Assembly: GCF_041929845.1 (NCBI RefSeq)
Contig: NZ_JBHEEH010000004.1
Span: 62,001-126,000, forward strand
Direction of reading: 5' to 3'
Length of the DNA: 64,000 bases
Source of the DNA: Paenochrobactrum pullorum
Lineage (GTDB): Bacteria; Pseudomonadota; Alphaproteobacteria; Rhizobiales; Rhizobiaceae
Position 1 is the first letter of the stretch. Every line of letters begins with the position of its first letter. The notes beneath the pieces are model-generated. The model saw only the letters and a list, made by a program, of their open reading frames with translations, ran no database searches and was not told the DNA's origin. The position numbers and the translations under genes were made by a program. Below, piece after piece: positions 51,946 through 60,815 of this stretch.

Positions 51946-54147
51946 ATGGCAAACAGAATGGTTGATAGAATGACTAAAATGTCGAAGATCGAAACACATA
52001 CCCATGTCAGCCAAGGCGGCATTACCGTTGAGCGCATGCGTCAGTTGATCGATTATAAAGGTGCCATTGAGCAGCGTATTGATGTTTTAAATACACGCCG
52101 CGGTGCAGTTTTTTCGTCTAACTATGAATATCCGGGCCGTTATACCCGCTGGGATACCGCCATTATTGATCCACCTGTTGTCATCACTGCCAATGGTCGT
52201 GTTATGCGGATTGAAGCGCTGAACAAGCGTGGTGAGATCTTGCTGGCGCCGATTTTAAAAGCGTTGCAGTTGATTGATTGTGTCACCATCGATCAACAGA
52301 ATGTCGCCCGCATTGATTTGACGGTTGCCGAGCCGCAAGGCGTATTTGCGGAAGAAGAACGCTCCCGCATGCCATCGGTTTTCACCGTATTGCGGGCGAT
52401 TGTTGCCCTGTTTTTCTCAGAAGAAGACGCCAATTTAGGTCTCTACGGTGCCTTTGGTTATGATCTGGCTTTTCAATTCGACAAAATTGATTTCAAGATG
52501 AAGCGTCCGGACGATCAGCGTGATTTGGTGCTGTTTATTCCTGACGAGATTGTCATTGTCGACCATTACTCCACCAAAGCATGGGTGGATTCTTATGAAT
52601 TCAGCATCGATGGCACAAGCACCCACGGTTTGGCGCGTGAAACGCCTTCGAAAGTGTTTGAACCTTCCACCAAAAATCCGGGACGTGGCGATCACACCCA
52701 AGGCGAATATGCAAAACTTGTTGAAAAAGCCAAAGACAGTTTCAAACGCGGTGATTTGTTTGAAGTCGTGCCTGGGCAGACCTTTTATGAGCGTTGTGAA
52801 AGCCAGCCATCAGAAATTTTCCGCCGCCTGAAAAGCATCAATCCGTCACCATACGGTTTCTTTATCAACCTGGGTGAAGGTGAATATCTGGTGGGTGCGT
52901 CACCAGAAATGTTCGTGCGTGTCAATGGTCGCCGTATTGAAACATGCCCGATTTCCGGCACCATTAAGCGCGGGGAAAATGCGATTTCGGATTCGGAGCA
53001 GATTTTGAAACTGCTCAATTCGAAAAAGGACGAATCTGAACTCACCATGTGCTCGGATGTTGATCGCAACGATAAAAGCCGTGTCTGTGATCCGGGTTCT
53101 GTACGGGTGATTGGCCGCCGTCAGATCGAAATGTATTCGCGCCTTATTCATACGGTCGATCATATTGAGGGGCGATTGCGTGCTGATATGGATGCCTTTG
53201 ATGGCTTTTTGAGCCATGCATGGGCGGTGACAGTAACCGGTGCGCCAAAATTATGGGCAATGCGTTTTATCGAAAATCATGAGAAAAGCCCGCGTGCATG
53301 GTATGGCGGCGCGGTTGGTATGATGCATTTTAATGGTGATATGAATACCGGTCTTACCTTACGTACAGTGCGGATTAAAGACGGTGTGGCGCAGGTGCGT
53401 GCCGGTGCAACCTTGCTTTATGATTCAAACCCGCAGGAAGAAGAGGCCGAGACCGAATTGAAGGCTTCTGCTATGCTGACAGCCATTCGTGAGGCACATA
53501 AAGTGCAGGCAGAAACAGAAAAGCAGGAAGCGGATATGGTCGGGCAGGACACCAATATTCTTCTGGTGGATCATGAAGATTCATTCGTGCACACATTGGC
53601 GAATTACTTCCGCCAAACTGGTGCGAAAGTTTCAACCGTTCGCGCGCCGATCACTGATGCGATATTTGATGAAGTGAAGCCGCATTTGGTGGTGTTGTCA
53701 CCAGGACCTGGTACGCCGAGTGATTTTAATTGCACGGCTACTATTGAAGCTGCGCGCACACGTAAATTGCCGATCTTTGGTGTGTGTCTGGGACTGCAAG
53801 CACTGACGGAAGCTTTTGGCGGTAAGCTCAACCAGCTGGATATTCCGGTGCATGGCAAACCATCGCCGATCCATATTTTGAAGGCGGGTACGGTTTTTGC
53901 GGGGCTACCGGAACGGTTCAATGTCGGGCGTTATCATTCGCTGCATGCCGATCCAAAGCATTTGCCGGATGTGTTTGATGTGACAGCGGTGACGGAAGAC
54001 GGCATTATTATGGGCATTGAACATAAAAATGAGCCGATTGCTGCGGTGCAATTCCATCCGGAATCCATCATGACTCTTGAAGATGAAGCCGGAATCCGGA
54101 TGATTGAAAATGTCGTGGCAGGGCTGGTGGCAAAAGCCCGAACATAA
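51946..54147 (+). CDS. trpE(G): Anthranilate synthase, fused TrpE-TrpG
   Basis: A 733-residue fusion. The N-terminal two thirds is the TrpE chorismate-binding component (VPGQTFYERC, PSPYGFFINLGEGEYLVGASPEMFVRV, shown in part; CPISGTIKRG). The C-terminal third is a class I glutamine amidotransferase (TNILLVDHEDSFVHTLANYFRQ, shown in part; nucleophile Cys in PIFGVCLGLQ; AVQFHPESIMT). It makes anthranilate from chorismate and glutamine, the first step to tryptophan. The fused form is typical of rhizobia and Brucella. The ATG at 51946 follows GAGGGGGAAAG; a GTG at 51892 is excluded. It is controlled by the trpL attenuator. Confidence 0.96.
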   Translation: MANRMVDRMTKMSKIETHTHVSQGGITVERMRQLIDYKGAIEQRIDVLNTRRGAVFSSNYEYPGRYTRWDTAIIDPPVVITANGRVMRIEALNKRGEILLAPILKALQLIDCVTIDQQNVARIDLTVAEPQGVFAEEERSRMPSVFTVLRAIVALFFSEEDANLGLYGAFGYDLAFQFDKIDFKMKRPDDQRDLVLFIPDEIVIVDHYSTKAWVDSYEFSIDGTSTHGLARETPSKVFEPSTKNPGRGDHTQGEYAKLVEKAKDSFKRGDLFEVVPGQTFYERCESQPSEIFRRLKSINPSPYGFFINLGEGEYLVGASPEMFVRVNGRRIETCPISGTIKRGENAISDSEQILKLLNSKKDESELTMCSDVDRNDKSRVCDPGSVRVIGRRQIEMYSRLIHTVDHIEGRLRADMDAFDGFLSHAWAVTVTGAPKLWAMRFIENHEKSPRAWYGGAVGMMHFNGDMNTGLTLRTVRIKDGVAQVRAGATLLYDSNPQEEEAETELKASAMLTAIREAHKVQAETEKQEADMVGQDTNILLVDHEDSFVHTLANYFRQTGAKVSTVRAPITDAIFDEVKPHLVVLSPGPGTPSDFNCTATIEAARTRKLPIFGVCLGLQALTEAFGGKLNQLDIPVHGKPSPIHILKAGTVFAGLPERFNVGRYHSLHADPKHLPDVFDVTAVTEDGIIMGIEHKNEPIAAVQFHPESIMTLEDEAGIRMIENVVAGLVAKART

Positions 54148-54187
54148 ATATTAGTATAGTCTAATAAATTGATGATAAATCTGTTAT

Positions 54188-54216
54188 CCCCCGCCGCTTT
54201 TAAGTGGCGGGGGTTT
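54188..54216 (+). terminator. Terminator of trpE(G)
   Basis: CCCCCGCC pairs with GGCGGGGG and is followed by TTT, 40 bases after the stop. Confidence 0.82.
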
Positions 54217-54366
54217 CGGTTTTAAGTTTGTTTCGTTATAGAGAATAAGCTTATCGAATTCGAAGCATGTAATTAATGACAATTTTAAAGCGTTTTCGGG
54301 CATTTCACGTGCCTGATTGATGGCGCGTTCCACATGATAATGATGTGAAACGTCAAAGGGTTGACC

Positions 54367-55275
54367 ATGGATACGAAGAAAAAGATTCAACGATTGGCCG
54401 CATGGTCAATCCCCGTCGCCCTTGCTGTCCTTGCGCTTAAATATCTGGCCTATCATCTGACCGGTTCGGTGGCACTTTATTCGGATGCGCTCGAATCCAT
54501 TGTTAATGTGATTGCAGCTTTGGCTGCTTGGTGGGCAATTCGGGTCAGTTATATGCCGGCTGATCGCAACCATCCATATGGCCATCATAAGGCTGAATAT
54601 TTTTCGGCTGTGATTGAGGGCGTACTGATTATCGTTGCGGCACTGCTGATTTTCCGTGAAGCGTGGGAAGCATTGCGTGCGCCGCGTTTGATGGATGAGC
54701 CATGGCTGGGGCTTGGCATCAATATTGCCGCAGGTGTGCTCAATGCCATTTGGGCGACAATTTTGATACGTGTCGGCAAACGTGACAAGTCACCGGCGCT
54801 GACTGCCGACGGCAAGCATATCATGACTGATGTCGTAACTTCCGCTGGTGTGTTGATTGGTTTGGTAGCCTCTATTGTCACCGGTTGGGCGATCCTTGAT
54901 CCGCTGCTGGCAATCATCGTTGCGATCAATATTTTGTGGCAGGGTTGGCAGGTTATCAATTCCTCGGTGCAGGGTTTGATGGATGTTGGTGCTGATATTG
55001 ATGAAACAATGAATATTCGTGACATCATTTCCACCAATGCCGAAGGGGCGATTGAGGTACATGATCTTAAAACCCGCATAGCGGGTCGTGCGACATTCAT
55101 CGAGTTTCATTTAGTCGTGGCGGCTCATATGACTGTTGGTGACGCACATATTATCTGTGATCGTATCGAAGATGCTTTGCGCGATCAGATTGATAATGCG
55201 GTTGTGGTTATCCATGTTGAGCCGGAAGATGAAGCCAAGCTGCCACCGGGCACTTGTGCGGTGCCTTTTGCATGA
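54367..55275 (+). CDS. Cation diffusion facilitator (CDF) family metal transporter
   Basis: A 302-residue transporter with six predicted helices (residues about 10-190) and a cytoplasmic ferredoxin-like tail (about 200-290). It exports divalent metal in exchange for protons. In helix 2 the motif is YSDALESIVN and in helix 5 it is HIMTDVVTSAG. Compared with E. coli FieF (D-x3-D and H-x3-D), the helix 5 pair is kept, but helix 2 reads E-S-I-V-N in the aligned place, with an extra D at SDA. The metal cannot be named from this. The ATG at 54367 is chosen over a TTG at 54361. It is monocistronic. Confidence 0.88.
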   Translation: MDTKKKIQRLAAWSIPVALAVLALKYLAYHLTGSVALYSDALESIVNVIAALAAWWAIRVSYMPADRNHPYGHHKAEYFSAVIEGVLIIVAALLIFREAWEALRAPRLMDEPWLGLGINIAAGVLNAIWATILIRVGKRDKSPALTADGKHIMTDVVTSAGVLIGLVASIVTGWAILDPLLAIIVAINILWQGWQVINSSVQGLMDVGADIDETMNIRDIISTNAEGAIEVHDLKTRIAGRATFIEFHLVVAAHMTVGDAHIICDRIEDALRDQIDNAVVVIHVEPEDEAKLPPGTCAVPFA

Positions 55276-55376
55276 GCAAAGGTGCACAAAATTTTACTTT
55301 AAAATCAGTGATTGCAGGCTTGCAACTGTTGCGGTGAATCGCTAGAAATACATCTATGGCTTGTAAAACTTTAAAC

Positions 55377-55478
55377 ATGGCGAAATCTTTTTCCGGCGAT
55401 CACGTGAGTGGCGCTGTACATGTTTGTGTTTTAAACTCGCTTCTTCTTAGCCTTAGCGGCGATCGCTGGGCTCGTTAA
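55377..55478 (+). CDS. Candidate leucine leader peptide upstream of leuA
   Basis: A 33-codon frame opening ATG GCG AAA and containing LNSLLLSLSGDRWAR before its stop. Five of nine consecutive codons are Leu (TTA, CTT, CTT, CTT, CTT). It ends 160 bases ahead of leuA. A shorter version could start at the GTG codon 27 bases in. Downstream, GGTC, GAGACC, GACCA and TGGTC segments (55492-55524) can pair in alternative ways. The codon run is what attenuation of a leucine gene would need. The call rests on codon content and position. Confidence 0.68.
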   Translation: MAKSFSGDHVSGAVHVCVLNSLLLSLSGDRWAR

Positions 55479-55641
55479 AGAGGAGCGTCCGGCGGTCGAC
55501 AAGAGACCACGCTGGTCCATGCTCCTTATAGTCTGAATTTTGATAATCTTTTCATCGATTATCCGGAAATTTTAGTAGTTAACGAATAACGGTTTGAGCC
55601 GCGGGTGGCGGGCAGATCGTTCACGAAGAACGAGAATAGTT
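55479..55641 (+). promoter_or_regulatory. leuA leader region with alternative hairpins
   Basis: GGAGC (55482-55486) can pair with GCTCC near 55521. Inside it, GGTC/GACC and GACCA/TGGTC compete. Close to the leuA start, TCGTTC pairs with GAACGA (about 55618-55633), which could hide the ribosome-binding site. No long T-run is present, so control could be on translation rather than termination. Confidence 0.5.
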
Positions 55642-57354
55642 ATGAACCATATTGCAGATAAAACAGTTGCTTCCGCCAAAAAAGGCATGCCGGTGGCGCA
55701 GACAAAATATGCGCCGTTTCAGCTGACACAGCTGCAAGACCGTCAATGGCCGTCCAAGCGTATCGAAAAAGCACCGATCTGGTGTTCGGTTGACTTGCGC
55801 GACGGTAATCAGGCGCTGATCGACCCCATGGGTCATGACCGCAAAGCACGGATGTTCCAGCTGCTGTTGGATATGGGCTTTCCGGAAATCGAAATCGGTT
55901 TCCCTTCCGCATCGCAAACAGATTTTGATTTCTGCCGCTGGTGCATTGAAGAGGGCAATGTGCCTGACGAGGTGGACTTGCAGGTGCTGGTGCAGTGCCG
56001 CCCTGAACTGATCATCCGTACCTTTGAAGCGCTGGAAGGGGCTAAAACACCGATTATTCACTTCTATAATTCTACATCTGAATTGCAGCGCCGCGTGGTG
56101 TTTGGCAAAGATGTCAGCGGTATCAAACAGATCGCAACTGATGCTGCCAAAATGATCACTGATATGGCGGCCAAGGCTGGTGGCGGTTATCGTTTCCAAT
56201 ATTCGCCGGAAAGTTTTACCGGAACAGAGTTGGAAGTGGCGCTGGAAATCTGTAATGCGGTGAGCGAAATTGTGAAGCCGACACCGGATAACAAGCTGAT
56301 CATCAATCTGCCGTCCACGGTCGAAATGAATACGCCGAATGTCTATGCCGACCAGATCGAATGGATGTGCCGTCAGCTGGATAATCGCGAGAACCTGATT
56401 ATCTCATTGCACCCGCATAATGACCGCGGCACTGGCATTGCGGCCACCGAGCTGGGTTTGATGGCTGGTGCTGACCGCGTGGAAGGTACATTGTTTGGCA
56501 ATGGTGAGCGTACCGGTAACGTGGATGTGGTGACACTGGCCTTGAACATGTTCACGCAAGGTGTTGACCCGGAACTGGATTGCTCGGACATCAACCGTAT
56601 GAAGGAAGTTTACGAATATTCCAATCAGCTGGTTATTCCTGAGCGTCATCCATATGTGGGTGAACTGGTTTATACCGCTTTCTCCGGTTCGCATCAGGAT
56701 GCGATCAATAAGGGCATGAAAGCCAAGAAAACCGCCAATTCCCCATTGTGGGAAGTGCCTTATCTGCCAATTGACCCGCAGGATGTCGGTCGCTCATATG
56801 AAGCGATCATCCGTATCAACTCGCAGTCGGGTAAAGGTGGTTTGGCTTATATTCTGCAACAGGATTACGGTTTGAACCTGCCACGTAATTTGCAGGTGGA
56901 ATTCCGTGAAATCATTCAGAAAATCACTGATGATGAAGGCAAGGAACTGCCGTCCAAGCGCATTTACGACGAGTTTATCGCCCGTTATGTGACGCAGGAA
57001 ACAGCACGGCTCAAATTTGCGGATCACCACACTGTTGCTGATCCGGCCAATAAAGGCCGCCGTATTCTGACCGCCGAAATTCATGATAATGGTGTGATCA
57101 AAAATATTGAAGGTACCGGCACCGGGCCAATTGATGGTTTTGTGGATGCGTTATCGCGCCATATCGGCATCAAATTGTCGGTGGTGGATTATTCGGAGCA
57201 TTCGCTGCAGCAGGGCTCGGACGCAACCGCGATTTGTTACATGGAAATTGCCCATCCGAATGGCAAAATCTTTGGTGTCGGCATTAATGACAATATCGTG
57301 TCTGCTTCGCTGGAAGCGATTGTTTCGGCAGCCAATCGCCTGTTGGCCGAATAA
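55642..57354 (+). CDS. leuA: 2-Isopropylmalate synthase
   Basis: A 570-residue long-type LeuA. It condenses acetyl-CoA and 2-oxoisovalerate, the first committed step to leucine. The HMGL-like barrel begins with WCSVDLRDGNQALIDPM (metal and catalytic R-D), followed by IEIGFPSASQTDF and SLHPHNDRGTGIAATELG (metal histidines). The C-terminal LeuA dimerisation/leucine-feedback domain (about 440-565) is complete. The start MNHIADKTVAS is chosen over 16 upstream in-frame codons. It is preceded by the candidate leader peptide. Confidence 0.96.
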   Translation: MNHIADKTVASAKKGMPVAQTKYAPFQLTQLQDRQWPSKRIEKAPIWCSVDLRDGNQALIDPMGHDRKARMFQLLLDMGFPEIEIGFPSASQTDFDFCRWCIEEGNVPDEVDLQVLVQCRPELIIRTFEALEGAKTPIIHFYNSTSELQRRVVFGKDVSGIKQIATDAAKMITDMAAKAGGGYRFQYSPESFTGTELEVALEICNAVSEIVKPTPDNKLIINLPSTVEMNTPNVYADQIEWMCRQLDNRENLIISLHPHNDRGTGIAATELGLMAGADRVEGTLFGNGERTGNVDVVTLALNMFTQGVDPELDCSDINRMKEVYEYSNQLVIPERHPYVGELVYTAFSGSHQDAINKGMKAKKTANSPLWEVPYLPIDPQDVGRSYEAIIRINSQSGKGGLAYILQQDYGLNLPRNLQVEFREIIQKITDDEGKELPSKRIYDEFIARYVTQETARLKFADHHTVADPANKGRRILTAEIHDNGVIKNIEGTGTGPIDGFVDALSRHIGIKLSVVDYSEHSLQQGSDATAICYMEIAHPNGKIFGVGINDNIVSASLEAIVSAANRLLAE

Positions 57355-57378
57355 AATTTGCATTGATATTTGAAAAAT

Positions 57379-57403
57379 AGGCGGCCTTCGGGTCGCCTTT
57401 TTT
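57379..57403 (+). terminator. Terminator of leuA
   Basis: GGCGGCC and GGTCGCC pair around a TTCG tetraloop (one G-T pair), followed by TTTTTT, 25 bases after the stop. Confidence 0.88.
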
Positions 57404-57524
57404 GTGTTTAAGTTACTGTGAATTGCCGTATTATTGCTTCTATTGGATGATTTGAATAAGCTTGGTCTTATTAATTCACTTTCCGTGCGGAACGTTTTCA
57501 TCAAGTCTTACTAAGGGATCTATC

Positions 57525-58145
57525 ATGCGTGAAAATGATCTTGAGAAAGAAATTGATGCGCAACATGCTGTCCAAAACTCCGACGGGGCGTTGCGGCTTG
57601 CCAATGCGATGCGACAAGCCAAAATGGCTGCTGCGGATCGCGGTGACAGCATCGTGGATGTCAGGCAAGCAGAACTGGCGCGGCTGGATTTGCTGGCAGC
57701 GGATTTGCAACCGGTTTTTGATGCCGTTCCGGCTAATGTCGATCTGTTTGATTTTACTGTTTCATCAGGGATGCAGCCCAGGCTTTGGCTTGATGCGACC
57801 GCTTTTGTGATGATGTGCAATGATCGGCGCACATATAAGTTTGTGCGTGATAGCCGTCAGGGACGGGTAGTGATGGCGCAATCAACGGATATGAGGCGGG
57901 TAAGTGAAGGTGTCACCGCTTATATTGCTGATCGTTTGGTGGAGCGGGAGCAGTTATTGGGCGATAGTAAACCTGTTTCGGCCGTGCAGTCTGATGCAAA
58001 GCCACCGTTGATCACGCAAACATCTAATGGCTTTTTGCCGGCCTTAGCATGGTTTATTACCGGCGCCTTGGTTGGGGCGGTGCTTTTGTTCCTGACTTTT
58101 CAAGAGAGGTTAATGCCCGCCCTGCATAGTTTAACGGGCGGGTAG
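57525..58145 (+). CDS. Uncharacterised protein with C-terminal membrane anchor
   Basis: A 206-residue protein I do not recognise. The N-terminal 70 or so residues are helical and charged. A middle domain (about 65-140: LFDFTVSSGMQPRLWLDATAFVMMCNDRRTYKFVRD, shown in part) looks folded. A single helix near the end (LAWFITGALVGAVLLFLTF) would anchor it, leaving most of the protein in the cytoplasm as a tail-anchored protein. The ATG at 57525 follows AAGGGA. Its last 15 bases overlap the converging phosphoesterase gene. Confidence 0.72.
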   Translation: MRENDLEKEIDAQHAVQNSDGALRLANAMRQAKMAAADRGDSIVDVRQAELARLDLLAADLQPVFDAVPANVDLFDFTVSSGMQPRLWLDATAFVMMCNDRRTYKFVRDSRQGRVVMAQSTDMRRVSEGVTAYIADRLVEREQLLGDSKPVSAVQSDAKPPLITQTSNGFLPALAWFITGALVGAVLLFLTFQERLMPALHSLTGG

Positions 58146-59045
58146 GCTTAATTGATGCGTGCCTATTGCGGTGATTTTATTATCTTCCGTTAAAATTCCG
58201 CGCTGTCTCCATTCACAAGTCCAGCCATTTTGGCTTTTGCTGATATCAAACATATTATAGCGCGCCGGTGGTTTATGGCCGCCAAAAGATTGGCTGGCGG
58301 ATGGCACACAAATAACCGGTACTGTCGCGCCATTGGTGCCTTCAACCTCATAATGGGTGGCCAGGTGGGTATGACCGTGCAGCACCAGCTCGGCGCCATA
58401 ACTTTTAATGATTTTTTGAAAGCGGCCAATGCCGAACAAGCGCCTGTAATTTGGTGTAGCGCCGCGGATGGGTGGATGGTGGATCATCACCACACGGCAC
58501 AGGCCTGCTTGTTTTGCGCGCTCCAGCATCAATGCCAAACGATGCGCTTGAGCAGGCAGAAAATCGCCGCTTGCCATAAAGGGCGCTGTCGCGCGCGCCG
58601 AAGAAACGCCAATGATGGCAAGGTTGCCACGCTGGCGCAGATATGGAAATTGTGGTGCTTTACCGCCATTATCAATGCCGTCACCGCGCATCCATGGTTC
58701 CCATGCCTGACAGGATTTACGCAACGCACCCGGCACATAAGCATCGTGATTGCCCGGAACCACAGAGACCTGATCGGGGTTGCCTAAATTTTCCAGCCAC
58801 GCACGTGCAATGTCGATTTCGCTGTTCAGTGCCAGATTTACCAGATCGCCGGTGACTGCGATGTGGTCGGGATTATGGGCTTTCATATCATTGATCAGAT
58901 CATCCAGAACCGAACATTCCAGTGCATTTTTGCGGTTTTTCATCCAATTGACATAGCCGGTGATGCGCTTTGAGGCGAGATCGCGATAGCGAACCGGCGG
59001 TAAAGGGCTGAGATGAATATCGGAAATATGCGTTAATCTGAACAT
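58131..59045 (-). CDS. Calcineurin-like metallophosphoesterase
   Basis: A 304-residue enzyme with all the dimetal motifs in order: HISDIHLS, VTGDLVN, VPGNHDAY, IHHPP and HGHTH. It is close to the 3',5'-cAMP phosphodiesterase (CpdA) or UDP-diacylglucosamine hydrolase-like branch of the superfamily; the substrate is not settled. The ATG at 59045 is chosen over a TTG at 59051. The 3' end overlaps the preceding converging gene by 15 bases. The repeat element C lies just upstream. Confidence 0.88.
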   Translation of the reverse strand: MFRLTHISDIHLSPLPPVRYRDLASKRITGYVNWMKNRKNALECSVLDDLINDMKAHNPDHIAVTGDLVNLALNSEIDIARAWLENLGNPDQVSVVPGNHDAYVPGALRKSCQAWEPWMRGDGIDNGGKAPQFPYLRQRGNLAIIGVSSARATAPFMASGDFLPAQAHRLALMLERAKQAGLCRVVMIHHPPIRGATPNYRRLFGIGRFQKIIKSYGAELVLHGHTHLATHYEVEGTNGATVPVICVPSASQSFGGHKPPARYNMFDISKSQNGWTCEWRQRGILTEDNKITAIGTHQLSLPAR

Positions 59046-59078
59046 TATCAACTTTGCTTGGGATGGAATGCATTGCTG

Positions 59079-59186
59079 CTAGAGGGTGTCGCACTTAATC
59101 ATATCCACTGTGCTCGCTCTAGCGTTTTGTTTTTACGCATGTCTTTATCCCAAAACCGGTGCCCACTTCTGGGAGACATGCTCTAG
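59079..59186 (+). repeat. 108-bp palindromic intergenic element, copy C (RIME/Bru-RS-like)
   Basis: Begins CTAGAGGGTGTCGC and ends GGGAGACATGCTCTAG, so both ends carry CTAGAG/CTCTAG inverted termini. It is nearly identical to copy A in the opposite orientation. It lies between the phosphoesterase start and the DUF2293 stop. Confidence 0.85.
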
Positions 59187-59222
59187 TCTAGCGTGTTTTG
59201 TGGTGTAAAGAAAACTGCATTT

Positions 59223-59543
59223 TTAACTCAGCATTTCATCATCATCGGGTGAGAGCAGGCGGGTTGCGCGCCATTCGGTCAATTTGTCATTAATCGCATC
59301 AAGCACGAAAAACCGTGCAGATTCTTTATCATAACCTTCATCACGCAAAGCATCGTAATCGGTATATTGATGGCGGATATAGGCAACCGTTGCCAGCCAT
59401 AAGGCAACTGGCGGTGTTAGTCCGCGCATATGCGGACTGAGAGCGGCCGCGCGAATAGGCTCCGCATCGCTGAAAGGAGCACCCGGTATCAAAAGGGTCA
59501 AAGATTTGGCGATGAGTTTTTGCCGGTTTGTCTTGGCCTGCAT
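59223..59543 (-). CDS. DUF2293 family protein
   Basis: A 106-residue protein with the DUF2293 pattern LIPGAPFSDAEPIRAAALSPHMRGL, VALWLATVAYIRHQYTDYDALRDEGYD and ARFFVLDAINDKL (each shown in part). The family is common in Hyphomicrobiales and has no known function. It has no signal peptide or membrane helix and is probably helical and cytoplasmic. It is transcribed away from the ArsR-methyltransferase gene. Confidence 0.82.
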   Translation of the reverse strand: MQAKTNRQKLIAKSLTLLIPGAPFSDAEPIRAAALSPHMRGLTPPVALWLATVAYIRHQYTDYDALRDEGYDKESARFFVLDAINDKLTEWRATRLLSPDDDEMLS

Positions 59544-59695
59544 AGTGCTCTGCTTTTATTACTTAACTGGTTTTATTGATCATTAAGTTAAGGCAATTGC
59601 AAGCTCGTGACAGTGTCTCTTTATGTGAACGTTTTGAAGCTTGCCCACATTGGTTGTAAATCGCTGATTATCAACTTGCGCAATCTTTAATTTTT

Positions 59696-59717
59696 ATATA
59701 AACATATCTTTATGTCT
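59696..59717 (+). promoter_or_regulatory. Candidate operator of the ArsR-methyltransferase gene
   Basis: The AT-rich imperfect palindrome AAACATATCTTTATGTCTAT contains ACATA and its complement TATGT four bases apart. It sits about 20 bases ahead of the start codon. ArsR-family repressors often bind such sites over their own promoters. Confidence 0.45.
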
Positions 59718-59734
59718 ATAAGGGGTGTGGCGGT

Positions 59735-60703
59735 ATGAGCTTGCAGCTTGATGTAATGATTGAAGTGTTGAAAGCGGCGGCTGAACCAAGCCGCTTGCGT
59801 ATTTTGATGCTGTTGACCCGTGGTGATCTGACGGTTTCTGATCTGACCCTCATTCTTGGTCAGTCGCAACCGCGTGTGTCGCGGCACTTGAAACTGTTGA
59901 GTGAAGCACAGCTTATCAATCGTTATCAGGAAGGTGCATGGGCTTATTTCCGCCTCTCAGACAATAATGAATTTGGTGCTATCATCCGTGAAACATTGCA
60001 GCGACTTAATGAAAGAGATCCGCTGATCGAGCGTGATTTTGACCGGCTGGCCCAAGTAAAATCACAGCGTCAGGAACAGGCGACCGCTTATTTCAGCAGC
60101 AATGCGCAAAGCTGGGATAAAATCCGCAGCCTGCATATTGCCGAAGGGGCTGTTGAAACAGCAGTCAAAGATATTGTAGGTGATGTACCATTTCAGGCCA
60201 TGCTTGATGTTGGCACGGGTACAGGGCGTTTGCTTGAACTCTTTGCGCCGCTTTATGTGCGTGGCGTTGGTGTGGATATAAACCGCGACATGCTGATGGT
60301 GGCACGAGCCAATCTCGATCAGGCCGACATTTCCCATGCGCAGGTGCGCCAAGGCGATGTTTATGCGTTGCCCGTTGAGCGTGAAAGCTTTGATTTGGTG
60401 ACCATCCATCAGGTGCTGCATTTTTTGGATGATCCGCAGGCTGCCATTCGAGAAGCTGCGCGTTCGGTACGTGCTGGCGGGCGATTGTTAATTGTTGATT
60501 TTGCGCCGCATGTGCTGGAATTCTTGCGTGAAGAGCATGCGCATTTGCGTCTTGGTTTCAGTGACGAGCAGATGACCGGCTGGCTGCGTGAGGCAGGTTT
60601 GGAAATGGCCGATATTCAAGAGTTGAAACAGACAGATGCGAAGAAAGACGGCTTGACCGTCAAGCTTTGGCTGGCGCGCGATCCACGTCAATTGATCGCC
60701 TGA
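59735..60703 (+). CDS. ArsR-type regulator fused to a SAM-dependent methyltransferase domain
   Basis: A 322-residue fusion. The N-terminal winged helix (residues about 8-80: AEPSRLRILMLLTRGDLTVSDLTLILGQSQPRVSRHLKLL, shown in part) is joined to a class I methyltransferase fold (AMLDVGTGTGRLLELFAP, residues about 150-167; FDLVTIHQVLHFLDDP). It is followed directly by metF. This fused type is common beside metF or metH in rhizobia and is thought to sense SAM or SAH and control methionine genes. Here that is inference from position. The methyltransferase domain may serve as a sensor rather than an enzyme. AAGGGG lies ahead of the ATG. Confidence 0.88.
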   Translation: MSLQLDVMIEVLKAAAEPSRLRILMLLTRGDLTVSDLTLILGQSQPRVSRHLKLLSEAQLINRYQEGAWAYFRLSDNNEFGAIIRETLQRLNERDPLIERDFDRLAQVKSQRQEQATAYFSSNAQSWDKIRSLHIAEGAVETAVKDIVGDVPFQAMLDVGTGTGRLLELFAPLYVRGVGVDINRDMLMVARANLDQADISHAQVRQGDVYALPVERESFDLVTIHQVLHFLDDPQAAIREAARSVRAGGRLLIVDFAPHVLEFLREEHAHLRLGFSDEQMTGWLREAGLEMADIQELKQTDAKKDGLTVKLWLARDPRQLIA

Positions 60704-60815
60704 CATTTTAAAAGAAAGCCGTCGATTTGTACTTGGCTGCGGCTTGCAAATTATTCAAGACTAAAGTGGTATTGTGCCAGATAATCGCCGCCACAAAACT
60801 GATGGAGACTGTTTC

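Noticed and set aside
60704..60815. Possible SAM-type riboswitch before metF
   Set aside because: The gap is only about 110 bases and shows no recognisable SAM-I or SAM-II core. The adjacent ArsR-methyltransferase gene is a better candidate for control.
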